The notes under the pieces are model-generated. The model saw only the letters and a list, made by a program, of their open reading frames with translations, did no database searches and was not told the DNA's origin. A stretch of 53,794 nucleotides of DNA from Neobacillus fumarioli NBRC 102428. Its GTDB lineage: Bacteria; Bacillota; Bacilli; Bacillales; Cytobacillaceae. Shown in pieces: positions 36,300-43,451 of the stretch; position 1 is the first letter of the stretch; each line of letters begins with the position of its first letter. The position numbers and the translations under genes are program-made. Location of the stretch: positions 1-53,794 of the forward strand of contig NZ_BCUZ01000009.1 in assembly GCF_001591485.1 (NCBI RefSeq), given 5' to 3'.

Positions 36300-36744
36300 C
36301 GTGATATAAGTTAATGTCGTAATGTTTTTTCATCACTTCAAATACTAAGTGGCGGTTTTTCCACTGTTCTTCACTTCCCCAAAAATCCTTGCTGCGGTCA
36401 ACAATTTCACATCTTAATTCATGATATTCTTTCTCAGCTTTGTCCTTTTTTGTCCTCAATACATTCATACCACCATACATACCGACACTTAAGACTAAAA
36501 AGGTTAAATTATTGGAATCATTTACAAATGCAGAAAACATCTCTGCGAACGAATAGGGATAAACACTGATCACCGTCATATACAAATAAATCAAGAAAAG
36601 TGAGGCCAATAAAACCGTTCCCCAAATGGATTGTTTATGATACCGTTCAAATTTATCGAACTTTTCCTTTCGTTTTCTTACATTATCCAGTGCCTGTTTT
36701 GTCGCTTCATCGGTATTTTCCAGTAACCGGATTGGAGTATCCAA
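36289..36744 (-). CDS. ypbF: YpbF, DUF2663 membrane protein
   Basis: A 151-residue protein with a charged N-terminal helix (about 8-38), two membrane helices (about 45-65 and 78-95), and a charged C-terminal region including EKEYHELRCEIVDRSKDFWG. It matches YpbF (DUF2663) in size and position. TTG at 36744 is chosen with GGAGGG seven bases upstream; an ATG five codons earlier overlaps that site and lacks its own. The ypbE terminator isolates it from upstream transcription, and it ends inside the cotJ terminator. Function unknown. Confidence 0.82.
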   Translation of the reverse strand: MDTPIRLLENTDEATKQALDNVRKRKEKFDKFERYHKQSIWGTVLLASLFLIYLYMTVISVYPYSFAEMFSAFVNDSNNLTFLVLSVGMYGGMNVLRTKKDKAEKEYHELRCEIVDRSKDFWGSEEQWKNRHLVFEVMKKHYDINLYHEKK

Positions 36745-36801
36745 AACACATCCCTCCATTCTTTAGTTTATACCTATGACCTTGTCCTCCAAAGTATGAA
36801 T

Positions 36802-36830
36802 AAAAAAGCCAATCAAATTACTGATTGGCT
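36802..36830 (-). terminator. Terminator of ypbE
   Basis: AGCCAATCA (36807-36815) pairs with TGATTGGCT (36822-36830), followed on the minus strand by a T run. The right arm overlaps the ypbE stop codon. Confidence 0.8.
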
Positions 36831-37566
36831 AGTCATTTAATGGAATTTTCAATACTTGTCCGACATAAAGCTGATCACTATTTAGATGATTGGCTTTTCT
36901 GATCATCTCCATGCCGCTTGACGAGTGGTAATATCTTTTGGCAATTAAATAAAGCGTTTCTTTTCGATGAACCGTATGATAAATAATTCTTGGCTTAACC
37001 ATAGAAGCCTTTTCACTCTTTACGGTTTGTTTGGCAGAATCGCCAGTATGATCGGCCGAACCTTCAACAGAATCTCCTTGGGATGTATTCGTAGCTGGTG
37101 AATCTTTTTCTGTATTTGGCATACTTTTAAATGAAGTTTCAGAGTTTGTCTCATCTATATTTACCGCCGGAACTTGCGAACCATTATTTTCATTATTTAT
37201 CTCCACCTGATTTTGCTCTTGTGACTGTGCTTTCTTCTTGTCATTTTGTTTTGGTGTTTCTAAATTGATCGTTTCACCAACAGAGTTTACGGTTTGCTTT
37301 ACTGCTCCTCCGGTTTTTTTTCCATCAAGGTAGGATATGACGCTGAAAATAATGATAGGAAGGAGAATAAATAAGAGTACTAACAATCGAATCACAGGAT
37401 ATTTTACTTTCCATTTCAGCTTCTTTTTCTTTTTTCCATGAAGCTGCTCCCTTGGTGGTAACGAGCTTTCTGATTCAAACGGCCCATCCAATTGTTTATT
37501 TATTTTTTCAATAGGTTGTTTTAATCTTTCTGCCTGTTCCCGATATGGTGCTTCTTTATTATTCAT
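36829..37566 (-). CDS. ypbE: YpbE-like LysM membrane protein
   Basis: A 245-residue bitopic protein: a charged cytoplasmic N-terminus with a Lys-rich stretch (KKKKLKWKVK, about 61-70), one membrane helix (about 75-92), a long low-complexity Ser/Asn/Gln/Glu region, and a C-terminal LysM domain (about 197-243, YHTVHRKETLYLIAKRYY). LysM should bind peptidoglycan outside the membrane. It matches YpbE in position and design. ATG at 37566 has GGAG upstream; the longer frame is unsupported. Follows recS closely, likely one operon ypbB-recS-ypbE. B. subtilis has ypbD between recS and ypbE; it is absent here. Confidence 0.85.
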   Translation of the reverse strand: MNNKEAPYREQAERLKQPIEKINKQLDGPFESESSLPPREQLHGKKKKKLKWKVKYPVIRLLVLLFILLPIIIFSVISYLDGKKTGGAVKQTVNSVGETINLETPKQNDKKKAQSQEQNQVEINNENNGSQVPAVNIDETNSETSFKSMPNTEKDSPATNTSQGDSVEGSADHTGDSAKQTVKSEKASMVKPRIIYHTVHRKETLYLIAKRYYHSSSGMEMIRKANHLNSDQLYVGQVLKIPLND

Positions 37567-37614
37567 AGGGTCACGTCTCCTTCCCGTTAAACTTTGGATA
37601 TACCATAGCAAAAA

Positions 37615-39081
37615 TTAAGTTAAGATTTTCTCCAAATATTCCTGCCATGTTTCTTCAGTTTGCTGCGTAACAAGTTCCTGATTCATTTCCTGGTATACTT
37701 GAAATTCGATCCCGCAATAATCACAGCATTGGGGGACCTTCACAGTGAGTGTTTCTTCAAAATATTGCAGAAGACATTCCCTGCGGCAATAACAGGAATC
37801 GATCCATTTTTTCATTTGCGTGATATAACTTCTTTTCACTTGCAATCTTTCTTTGACAAATTTCAAAAATGATTCTTGTATTCCCTTAAAATCACTATTT
37901 TCATTTGCTTGATGCAAAAAAGTCTCTACAATTCGCCATTGGACATCAGAAAAACCGCCAAGTTCTTTTAGCTCTTGAAAATTAATTTCCGCATGGACTA
38001 ATCGCTGAAAGAGCCAGGCGATTTGCTGTTCTGACGGCAGTTCGCCTTCCGCCAGCTGAACCGGCAGCATTTCGTCCCCTGGCGCATAGAATAAACAAGC
38101 AATACTGGGATTGCCGTCGCGTCCTGCCCGGCCGATTTCCTGAAGATATGATTCCATTTGCATAGGCATATGGTAATGTAGAATAAACCGGATATTTTCT
38201 TTATTGACTCCCATTCCAAAGGCACTTGTTGCACAGATGACATCAAGCTGATCATGAAGAAATTGCTGTTGGATCAAAATCCTTGTATCTTGGTCTAGAC
38301 CGCTATGATAGACACCTACTTTGCATAGTTTTTTATTCGCTAGAAGCTGAGCTATTTGTTCCGCTGATTTTTTGCTGGAAAAATAAATAATTCCAGGCTT
38401 TCGCAGTTTGGAAACAAGTTCAAGCACCCTGCTTTCTTTTTCCCGATAATCTGATACTTTTTCTACGTATAATGCGATATTCGGACGGTCGACTGAAGCT
38501 TCGACTTTTGTCACTTCTGTAAGACCGAGTGTCTCGATTATATCTTCACGGACTTTGCGTGTACCTGTTGCTGTTAAAGCAAGTGTTAAAGGATTTCCCA
38601 GCTGTTTTCGTATCTCACCCAGCTTGGAGTAATCGGGTCGAAAATCATAACCCCATTGTGAGATGCAATGTGCTTCATCGACTACAAATAATGAAATCGT
38701 TATTTCCTTAAGCTTTTGTATTACAACCGGAACTTGTAACATTTCCGGTGATAGAAAGATGAATTTATACTTCATTAAATTCTTTAGCACAAATTGCTTT
38801 TCCTCGAAGGATAGAAAAGAATTAACAGCCACCACCCTTTTTTCTCCATATCGTTTAAATTGTTCAACTTGATCCTGCATGAGCGATAGAAGTGGTGAAA
38901 TAATCAAAACCTGCCCAGGGAAGATCAGTCCTGGAAACTGGTAACACAATGATTTTCCTGTTCCAGTCGGAAGTATGGCCAATGTATGGCGGCCGGATAG
39001 GATTGAAGTGATGACTTCCTTTTGCCCCGTTTTAAAGGATGGATACCCAAAATGTTTTTGTAATAGCTTTTCTAAGTCCAT
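37615..39081 (-). CDS. recS: RecQ-type DNA helicase RecS
   Basis: A 488-residue superfamily 2 3'-5' DNA helicase of the short RecQ type (RecS/YpbC). Walker A is LPTGTGKSLCYQF (about 37-49), Walker B DEAHCISQWGYDFRPDY (about 134-150), motif VI QEIGRAGRDG (about 315-324). The C-terminus has a zinc-binding arrangement CYCRREC...CCDYCG (about 430-463) and no HRDC domain, as in RecS. It overlaps ypbB by ten bases, indicating coupling. A second, full-length RecQ would normally be encoded elsewhere. Confidence 0.93.
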   Translation of the reverse strand: MDLEKLLQKHFGYPSFKTGQKEVITSILSGRHTLAILPTGTGKSLCYQFPGLIFPGQVLIISPLLSLMQDQVEQFKRYGEKRVVAVNSFLSFEEKQFVLKNLMKYKFIFLSPEMLQVPVVIQKLKEITISLFVVDEAHCISQWGYDFRPDYSKLGEIRKQLGNPLTLALTATGTRKVREDIIETLGLTEVTKVEASVDRPNIALYVEKVSDYREKESRVLELVSKLRKPGIIYFSSKKSAEQIAQLLANKKLCKVGVYHSGLDQDTRILIQQQFLHDQLDVICATSAFGMGVNKENIRFILHYHMPMQMESYLQEIGRAGRDGNPSIACLFYAPGDEMLPVQLAEGELPSEQQIAWLFQRLVHAEINFQELKELGGFSDVQWRIVETFLHQANENSDFKGIQESFLKFVKERLQVKRSYITQMKKWIDSCYCRRECLLQYFEETLTVKVPQCCDYCGIEFQVYQEMNQELVTQQTEETWQEYLEKILT

Positions 39082-40118
39082 GATCCGCCACCAAATTTCG
39101 CCAGCACTAATCGTATTTGAAAATAACTTGCTGCTTTTACGTTTTCTTTAATATGTTTTAATTGTTTCAAGCCTGACTGCCTGGAGATCTCTAAAATTTG
39201 CTGTTGCAGTTCTTTGCCGACATAAGAATCAATAGAAAATTCGGGTGTATTCAAGGCAATTTCGACAAGATGATCTTCAATCGTACTTCTCTTTAACCTG
39301 CGGATTTGAGCGATTTTTTCGAGCGAATAACCTTTAGATAATAGCTCCCACGTTTTACTGGCAGATAGTGTTAATTTGTTATTCCACCTAAAGTCGGCAA
39401 TTAACAAATGCAATAATGGATAGCGATTTGGATCTTGCTTTATTTCCCCGAGCAAATAATGGATCGTTTGTATAAAGCGGATTTGGTACTCATATAAATC
39501 AAGATTGAATTTCTTTGCAGCCTGCTCTGCAGTTAAGCCAATTTGCTGATATCCTGTTAAACGAAAAACGAGCATTGACGGATTGATCTCTTCCGCTCTC
39601 GAAAAACAATCCATAAGCTCCTGGTAAACTGCCGGTCCAATTTGCTTCTTTGGAAGGTGAATTTTTCTTAAGATTATTTTAATCCAGTTAAGGGCATCTT
39701 TGTTCTTCTGAATAGGTATATAGGTTGTTTCTTGAAAGACAAGATTTGATATAACTTGAATGAAGAGCGAAAATCTTACCCAAAATAAGGATGATAGTTG
39801 ATGAAAATCCCAGCCGTTGAAATAGGAAAGAACGCGGTGTTCAGCTAATAAAGAATTCCCGGCTGGCGTCAGTAAGAATTGCTGCTTTCCGCAATGGGTA
39901 ATCCACTTTCTTTCATGGAGACGGCGCACGATCTTTTCAAATGATTCTCTTGACATTCCTTCACAGATGCCAAAAAGCGTTTTCAAAGAAAACAAATGTG
40001 CATCTTGAATGGTTTGGGAAGACTTTTTTCCATTTAATAAATGATAAATAGAAAAGATCGTTCTTTCACCATTTAACTTTTTTAAACCATATAGAATGAT
40101 CGATTCTAATTGCTCCAT
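39072..40118 (-). CDS. ypbB: YpbB, helicase-associated HTH protein
   Basis: A 348-residue soluble protein encoded directly before recS and overlapping it by ten bases. The C-terminal part (about 255-335) contains a helix-turn-helix segment, LLSKGYSLEKIAQIRRLKRSTIEDHLVEIAL, of the kind found fused to or beside RecQ-family helicases. The N-terminal 250 residues are helical, with a winged-helix-like start (FSIYHLLNGKKSS). It corresponds to YpbB of B. subtilis. The conserved pairing suggests it assists the helicase; this is inference. Confidence 0.85.
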   Translation of the reverse strand: MEQLESIILYGLKKLNGERTIFSIYHLLNGKKSSQTIQDAHLFSLKTLFGICEGMSRESFEKIVRRLHERKWITHCGKQQFLLTPAGNSLLAEHRVLSYFNGWDFHQLSSLFWVRFSLFIQVISNLVFQETTYIPIQKNKDALNWIKIILRKIHLPKKQIGPAVYQELMDCFSRAEEINPSMLVFRLTGYQQIGLTAEQAAKKFNLDLYEYQIRFIQTIHYLLGEIKQDPNRYPLLHLLIADFRWNNKLTLSASKTWELLSKGYSLEKIAQIRRLKRSTIEDHLVEIALNTPEFSIDSYVGKELQQQILEISRQSGLKQLKHIKENVKAASYFQIRLVLAKFGGGSWT

Positions 40119-40244
40119 TCCTGGCCCCCATAAACACTCGACAAAATTCTATATAATCTCTTTTATTTTACCATGAGATGACGATACTTGTATTCAAAAA
40201 TAGTGAAAGTTATTCATTTGGAGATACCGAAAGGGAATTTTCTA

Positions 40245-40273
40245 TTGAAAAGTTGCTCTTACAGTTTTACAAT
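40245..40273 (+). promoter_or_regulatory. Candidate sigma-A promoter of fer
   Basis: TTGAAA (40245-40250) and TACAAT (40268-40273) are exactly 17 bp apart, 75 bp before the fer start, each with five of six consensus bases. Confidence 0.7.
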
Positions 40274-40314
40274 AGAACATGTAAAAGGCGTTTTCTATAG
40301 GGGAAAATGTTTGA

Positions 40315-40596
<282 letters not shown>

Positions 40597-40627
40597 TCTT
40601 TGGCCTTAAGGATATTCTTAAGCTGCT

Positions 40628-40663
40628 TACCCCCTTCTGATTCAGGAAGGGGGTACATTTTTT
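40628..40663 (+). terminator. Terminator of fer
   Basis: TACCCCCTT (40628-40636) pairs with AAGGGGGTA (40647-40655), followed after two bases by a T run on the plus strand. Confidence 0.85.
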
Positions 40664-40669
40664 GTATTG

Positions 40670-40705
40670 AAAAAAACATCAGCCAAGAAAATCTTGGCTG
40701 ATGTT
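40670..40705 (-). terminator. Terminator of ribU
   Basis: A perfect 14-bp stem (40675-40688 with 40692-40705) is followed on the minus strand by T residues. It lies just after the ribU stop. Confidence 0.9.
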
Positions 40706-40709
40706 AGAA

Positions 40710-41276
40710 TTAAACACTTTTTAGTCGTGAAATTTTATGAATCCAAGCCTGCATCCGAATAAACAGCAGCATAAAGATGGCAGACATCATGACACCTTTA
40801 AGGATATTAAACGGCAGAATGGCAGGAACTACCAGATTTCGCATATCAGGGAATTTCAGCAATGCTGTATAGAACGGTAGAATGAAAAAGTAGTTTAATA
40901 TACTCATCATCACAGCCATAGTAAATGTCCCAGCAATTAAAGCAAGCGTCATTCCTTTTCTCGTTTTTAACCTGCTATATAAATAATAAGTTGGGAGTAT
41001 GAAGAAAATTCCCGCGAGGAAATTGGCAATATGCCCTACAGGAATCCCTGTTGGACTTCCTGTTACAATATAATTAAGGATATTTTTAATCAATTCAACC
41101 AAAATGCCGGCGATCGGACCAAAGATAAGCGCAGCAATAAGCGGCGGAATATCGCTGAAATCAACGAACAAAAAATTCGGAAAAAATGGCAGCGGAAAGT
41201 TTAAGAGCATTAACAAATACGCGATACTGCTCAACATGCCAATTGAAACCATGACTTTTACTTTTGTGTTCTTCAT
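40710..41276 (-). CDS. ribU: Riboflavin transporter RibU (ECF S component)
   Basis: A 188-residue integral membrane protein, the substrate-binding S component for riboflavin uptake through the energy-coupling factor transporter. About six membrane helices. FVDFSDIPPLIAALIFGP (about 37-54) and GIPVGHIANFLAGIFF segments are characteristic of RibU (YpaA/FmnP). GGAGAGAGGAG lies upstream. The assignment is firmly supported by the FMN riboswitch in its leader; the shared ECF ATPases and T component are encoded elsewhere. Confidence 0.95.
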   Translation of the reverse strand: MKNTKVKVMVSIGMLSSIAYLLMLLNFPLPFFPNFLFVDFSDIPPLIAALIFGPIAGILVELIKNILNYIVTGSPTGIPVGHIANFLAGIFFILPTYYLYSRLKTRKGMTLALIAGTFTMAVMMSILNYFFILPFYTALLKFPDMRNLVVPAILPFNILKGVMMSAIFMLLFIRMQAWIHKISRLKSV

Positions 41277-41344
41277 TACTTTCTTCTCCTCTCTCCTGTT
41301 GACCCATCATCATTTAGGAAGAGAGGTTCAGCATGACGATACCA

Positions 41345-41380
41345 AAATAAAACTCCCTCTTAAAAGAAGGAGTTTTGAAG
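41345..41380 (-). terminator. Riboswitch-controlled terminator before ribU
   Basis: Minus-strand AAAACTCC and GGAGTTTT (41349-41376) form an extended stem with one internal mismatch, followed by TATTTTGG. It lies between the FMN aptamer and the ribU start and is the expected expression platform. Confidence 0.7.
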
Positions 41381-41435
41381 GTATACTCAAATAAACGTTC
41401 ATGAATACCAAATTTTGAACGCCTGCAGAACCTCC

Positions 41436-41561
41436 ATCTTCTCCCATCCAGACTATACTGTCGGCTTTGGAATCTCACCAAATCCTGCCCTTTTCAGGCT
41501 CGCGGGCTTAAGAGCACTGCTCTAATACCGCCGATCGGGAATTTCACCCTGCCCCGAAGAT
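41436..41561 (-). promoter_or_regulatory. FMN riboswitch (RFN element)
   Basis: On the minus strand the element begins ATCTTCGGGGCAGGGTG and ends GATGGGAGAAGAT, the closing P1 helix; between them are CCCGATCGGCGGTA, AGCCCGCGAGC and GGCAGGATTTGGTGAGATTC, the conserved RFN core. It lies in the ribU leader, with a terminator stem before the gene. FMN binding is expected to stop transcription of ribU. The rest of the 357-bp gap (41277-41435) is leader without a gene. Confidence 0.97.
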
Positions 41562-41633
41562 AGATCGATTTTAACTTAACAAATTCATTATACTGAAAAA
41601 AGATGAATTTGTTAAGTGCAAGAGATTGGTTTT

Positions 41634-42368
41634 TCATCGGACATTCAAGATTTGATTTGGTTTGATCATATCAGAAGTTAAATGATTTAACCGCTTAATG
41701 GTTTCTACTGAAATATTTCGTTTCCTGGCAATTGAATATAATGTATCTCCTTGTTTAACAACATATTGATCTTCTGACCCTTTCATATGATCATAAGGAG
41801 AGTTTACGGCTAAAGCGTCCCTTGCTCCACCTGCAATCCCCATTTGAACAGCCTCTCCTACAGAGGCTTTTCCTAAAAGACTTTCGGGATCCATGGCAAA
41901 TTTTTTATCATATCTCCATTCTTGCAAATGGGTTTCAAAATGTAGATGTGTCCCGGTAGCTTGCCCGGTCTTTCCCATCTTTCCAATCATTTCACCTTGC
42001 TTAACGAATTGGCCTTGCTTAACAAAGCGTTTGTTTAAATGGGCATATACTGTTACAAATTGACTCGGATGCTTAATAAATATGACATTGCCATATGTAT
42101 CAGAATAATAAGATTTGACCACGACACCGTCTTCAACCGCTAAAATCGGGGAATCCCATTTTCCCGCAATATCAATTCCCTTATGCCTTCCTTGCCTTGT
42201 TCCATATGTATCGGAAATCACGCCTTCTGCTGGCCAAATCCAAGTTTTGCCGAGAGTTGGTTTTTCAGAAAGCGCGGCTGCCTCCGAATGTTTGGCACCT
42301 ATAAATAATAAACTGACACAAAGCGCCATAATGATGGCAATTAAAAACCTTTTTATGTAATCAAGCAT
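41634..42368 (-). CDS. Secreted M23 metallopeptidase with LysM domain
   Basis: A 244-residue cell wall hydrolase candidate: N-terminal signal or anchor (about 1-30), an M23 (LytM) zinc peptidase domain (about 45-150) with HKGIDIAG, an intermediate Asp/His region and HLHFE (about 136-140), which together supply the metal ligands, and a C-terminal LysM (about 198-243, YVVKQGDTLYSIARKRNI). AGGAGGAAAGG precedes the ATG at 42368; a longer frame is unsupported. M23 enzymes cut peptide cross-bridges. It is on the same strand 161 bp after the short rsiX, where B. subtilis has different genes. A link to the SigX regulon is inference. Confidence 0.9.
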   Translation of the reverse strand: MLDYIKRFLIAIIMALCVSLLFIGAKHSEAAALSEKPTLGKTWIWPAEGVISDTYGTRQGRHKGIDIAGKWDSPILAVEDGVVVKSYYSDTYGNVIFIKHPSQFVTVYAHLNKRFVKQGQFVKQGEMIGKMGKTGQATGTHLHFETHLQEWRYDKKFAMDPESLLGKASVGEAVQMGIAGGARDALAVNSPYDHMKGSEDQYVVKQGDTLYSIARKRNISVETIKRLNHLTSDMIKPNQILNVR

Positions 42369-42446
42369 TGAATTCCTTTCCTCCTTATAACTTGTCCCCA
42401 CTACATTATGTCCAGAAAACTTTACTTAGAACATAGAACCGAGGTG

Positions 42447-42477
42447 AAGCCAAACCATACTTGTTATAATTTGGCTT
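42447..42477. repeat. Perfect 8-bp inverted repeat between rsiX and the M23 gene
   Basis: AAGCCAAA (42447-42454) and TTTGGCTT (42470-42477) are separated by 15 bases. No T run follows on the minus strand, so it may be an operator or a weak hairpin. Confidence 0.45.
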
Positions 42478-42529
42478 AATTTGTTTATTTATTCAAAAAA
42501 AAATCACCCAAACTTGGCAAAGCATATTA

Positions 42530-42721
42530 TTAGAAAATCTTAATAATAACAAATAACACTACTGCAAAAGCAGTAATTCCGGATAAAGCCCATACATATG
42601 TTTTTCGTTTTCTAAGGTAAATATTTTGGTAAATATCATGAGGATCGCGATAATCAAGGATTTTTGGCATTCGTCTTAACAACGCTTCAAGCTCGTGATC
42701 GCTCCACCCTGACTTTTTCAC
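42530..42721 (-). CDS. rsiX: Short RsiX-like anti-sigma factor
   Basis: A 63-residue protein corresponding to only the N-terminal part of RsiX, the membrane anti-sigma factor of SigX. It has the motif MPKILDYRDPHDIYQNIYLR (about 19-38), resembling the cytoplasmic RsiX segment, and one membrane helix (about 44-62), then stops with two adjacent TAA codons. Full RsiX proteins are around 350-370 residues with a large outer domain, none of which is visible downstream in any frame. The GTG start has AAGGAGGGAG upstream and overlaps sigX by 35 bp. Either a functional minimal anti-sigma factor or a decayed gene with intact start. Confidence 0.75.
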   Translation of the reverse strand: MKKSGWSDHELEALLRRMPKILDYRDPHDIYQNIYLRKRKTYVWALSGITAFAVVLFVIIKIF

Positions 42722-43247
42722 AAATAACTCCCTCCTTTTCGGAAAACAACTCCATTTGTTTTTTTAACATCTTTAAGGACCGGTGCTGGGTTGTTTTCAC
42801 TTTACTTTCCGACCAACCTAATGCTTTGGCTGTTTCAGAAATGGATAAATCATGAATATAGCGCAAAATAATAACGGTTCGCTGATCAAGAGTACAATAT
42901 TCCAGACATTTATAAATCAGCTTTATCTCATCCTTTTGAACGGCTATCTCTTCGGGAATTAAATGCCCATTCTTTAACTGGTTTGCCTGTCCTTCAAATT
43001 GATCGAGCAGTTTCTCCTTCGAACTTTTTTGTTTTCGAAAAAAGTCAATGGCAACATTGCGGGCGATTGAAAACAGCCAGGTTTTTTCACTGCTTTCCCC
43101 TTTAAAGCGGTGATATGATTTATAAACTCTTATATAAACCTCTTGAACGAGATCCTCTGCATGTTCTTTATTTCTCACCATATAAAATAGAAACTGAAAA
43201 ACGTCATGATGATATTTGTGATACAGTTCATCGAAAACGGAGTCCAT
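42687..43247 (-). CDS. sigX: ECF sigma factor SigX
   Basis: Extracytoplasmic-function sigma factor of 186 residues. Region 2 is at about 10-75 (FQFLFYMVRNKEHAEDLVQEVYIRVYKSYHRFKG, SSEKTWLFSIARNVAIDFFR) and region 4 at about 115-170 (LDQRTVIILRYIHDLSISETAKALGWSESKVKTTQHRSLKML). These closely follow B. subtilis SigX, which controls genes altering surface charge and envelope. The ATG has GGAGGG seven bases upstream; longer frames are unsupported. It sits beside resE as in B. subtilis and is preceded by a SigX-type promoter. The rsiX beside it is extremely short. Confidence 0.95.
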   Translation of the reverse strand: MDSVFDELYHKYHHDVFQFLFYMVRNKEHAEDLVQEVYIRVYKSYHRFKGESSEKTWLFSIARNVAIDFFRKQKSSKEKLLDQFEGQANQLKNGHLIPEEIAVQKDEIKLIYKCLEYCTLDQRTVIILRYIHDLSISETAKALGWSESKVKTTQHRSLKMLKKQMELFSEKEGVICEKVRVERSRA

Positions 43248-43276
43248 CTTTGTTCCCTCCCCGTTCATCCATAATA

Positions 43277-43303
43277 GTCGATATATATGTACGAAAGGTT
43301 TCA
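43277..43303 (-). promoter_or_regulatory. Autoregulatory SigX-type promoter
   Basis: On the minus strand TGAAAC (43298-43303) is followed after exactly 17 bases by CGAC (43277-43280). This fits the published B. subtilis SigX pattern TGtAAC-N17-CGaC except one base, 30 bp before sigX. Confidence 0.8.
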
Positions 43304-43365
43304 TCATGTTAAATATAGTCTGTTTTCCGGCAAAATGGAAGGTTTAAGTTGGAAAAATTTTCAAC

Positions 43366-43397
43366 AAAAAAAAACCCACCCGCTTTGACAGATGAGT
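43366..43397 (-). terminator. Terminator of resE
   Basis: ACTCATCTG and CGGGTGGGT (minus strand; plus 43389-43397 and 43374-43382) pair through 9 bp including G-T pairs and are followed by nine T. It separates the res operon from sigX. Confidence 0.8.
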
Positions 43398-43451
43398 TCA
43401 TTCTGTTTGTTTCATATGAATCAAGAACAATCGGCAATTTTTTTACTGATT

